This document shows positions 63,816 through 64,000 of a stretch of DNA of 64,000 bases, piece after piece (within the stretch, counting starts at the first letter, position 1; each line of letters opens with the position of its first letter). The translations under genes and the position numbers were made by a program. Below the pieces are notes generated by a model. That model was given only the letters and a program-made list of their open reading frames with translations, made no database searches and was not told the origin of the DNA. Where the stretch lies: assembly GCA_039818345.1 (NCBI GenBank), contig JBCBUC010000006.1, positions 1 through 64,000 on the forward strand, written 5' to 3'. Source of the DNA: Parvularcula sp039818345 (GTDB lineage Bacteria > Pseudomonadota > Alphaproteobacteria > Caulobacterales > Parvularculaceae).

Positions 63816-64000
63816 TCAGACCCCGTTGATGTTTGAACGTAATTCTTCTGTAATAAGAGCTCTTGCGAATTGGCGAACCAACCGAATGGCTTCGTGCTCG
63901 TCTGCAACGACCCCCATTGCGAAGGCGAGATCGTCGAGCGCTTCGGATGCTTCAACCGAGAGGGGCCGGCATCGAAGGGCCAGTCCTTCCCGTTTCAGCT
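63816..64000 (-). CDS. C-terminal end of a gene running off the right edge
   Basis: A frame enters from the window edge and ends in TGA at 63816, leaving 60 codons. The visible residues end FARALITEELRSNINGV and are preceded by helix-like ADEHEAIRLVRQ. I do not recognise the family from this fragment. It is 4 nt upstream of the PhyH start and would be its operon partner. Confidence 0.6.
   Translation of the reverse strand, partial: LKREGLALRCRPLSVEASEALDDLAFAMGVVADEHEAIRLVRQFARALITEELRSNINGV

Overview
The window looks like about 64 kb of chromosome from a Gram-negative, heterotrophic, probably marine alphaproteobacterium. The evidence is three TonB-dependent receptors, two autotransporter-type surface proteins, a VPLPA-type C-terminal sorting signal, a TPR-sulfotransferase, a sulfatase and many small catabolic operons, each with its own regulator. 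The assignment is inferred from gene content only. I saw no rRNA, tRNA or CRISPR array.

Left end (1-4.5 kb): a partial DUF1493-like gene, a decayed IS5-family transposase start in a mixed, A+T-richer patch, a VPLPA-CTERM-like secreted protein, and a two-component pair (response regulator then 7TM sensor kinase). At 5.1-9 kb is a 1289-residue autotransporter with an internal duplication. At 9.1-20.9 kb is a GABA-type catabolic locus: a MocR/GabR-like regulator that has lost its PLP lysine and gained a C-terminal domain, a nitrilase-fold amidase, a TonB receptor with a shortened plug, a secreted serine hydrolase, an MFS transporter, succinate-semialdehyde dehydrogenase and GABA transaminase. 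The last four genes overlap end to start. At 20.9-24.5 kb is a poorly coding island with an IS3-like fragment, a phage-tail-like SGNH hydrolase and a small phage-type protein.

At 24.5-37.7 kb are a TonB receptor divergent from a TPR-sulfotransferase, an NCS1 permease/HyuA-like/DUF917 cassette, a DUF389 membrane protein, and an agmatine operon (aguB, MFS, aguA, tetR). Agmatine would give putrescine, whose usual fate is GABA, so this block may feed the gab genes. At 37.8-43.5 kb an AraC regulator, TonB receptor, alpha/beta hydrolase and MFS transporter form an uptake operon. At 43.6-50.7 kb an IclR gene stands between two arms: PhlG-like C-C hydrolase, FAD-linked oxidase, sulfatase and a secreted protein on the minus strand, and thioesterase plus membrane-anchored FAH-family hydrolase on the plus strand. 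The arms share a direct-repeat operator candidate. I read this as a possible pathway for sulfated phloroglucinol-like or acylated phenolic compounds.

At 51-57.2 kb an S8 protease autotransporter carrying about 18 heptapeptide repeats is followed 18 bp later by a TPR hybrid histidine kinase with a degenerate first receiver. The right end (57.2-64 kb) has an SDR, a membrane serine hydrolase, an AraC-NmrA pair, a small XRE regulator divergent from a LuxR solo, a PhyH dioxygenase and the tail of another gene. The best candidates for something undescribed are the IclR/PhlG/FAH locus, the heptad-repeat protease with its kinase, and the lysine-less MocR controlling a GABA-amide locus.
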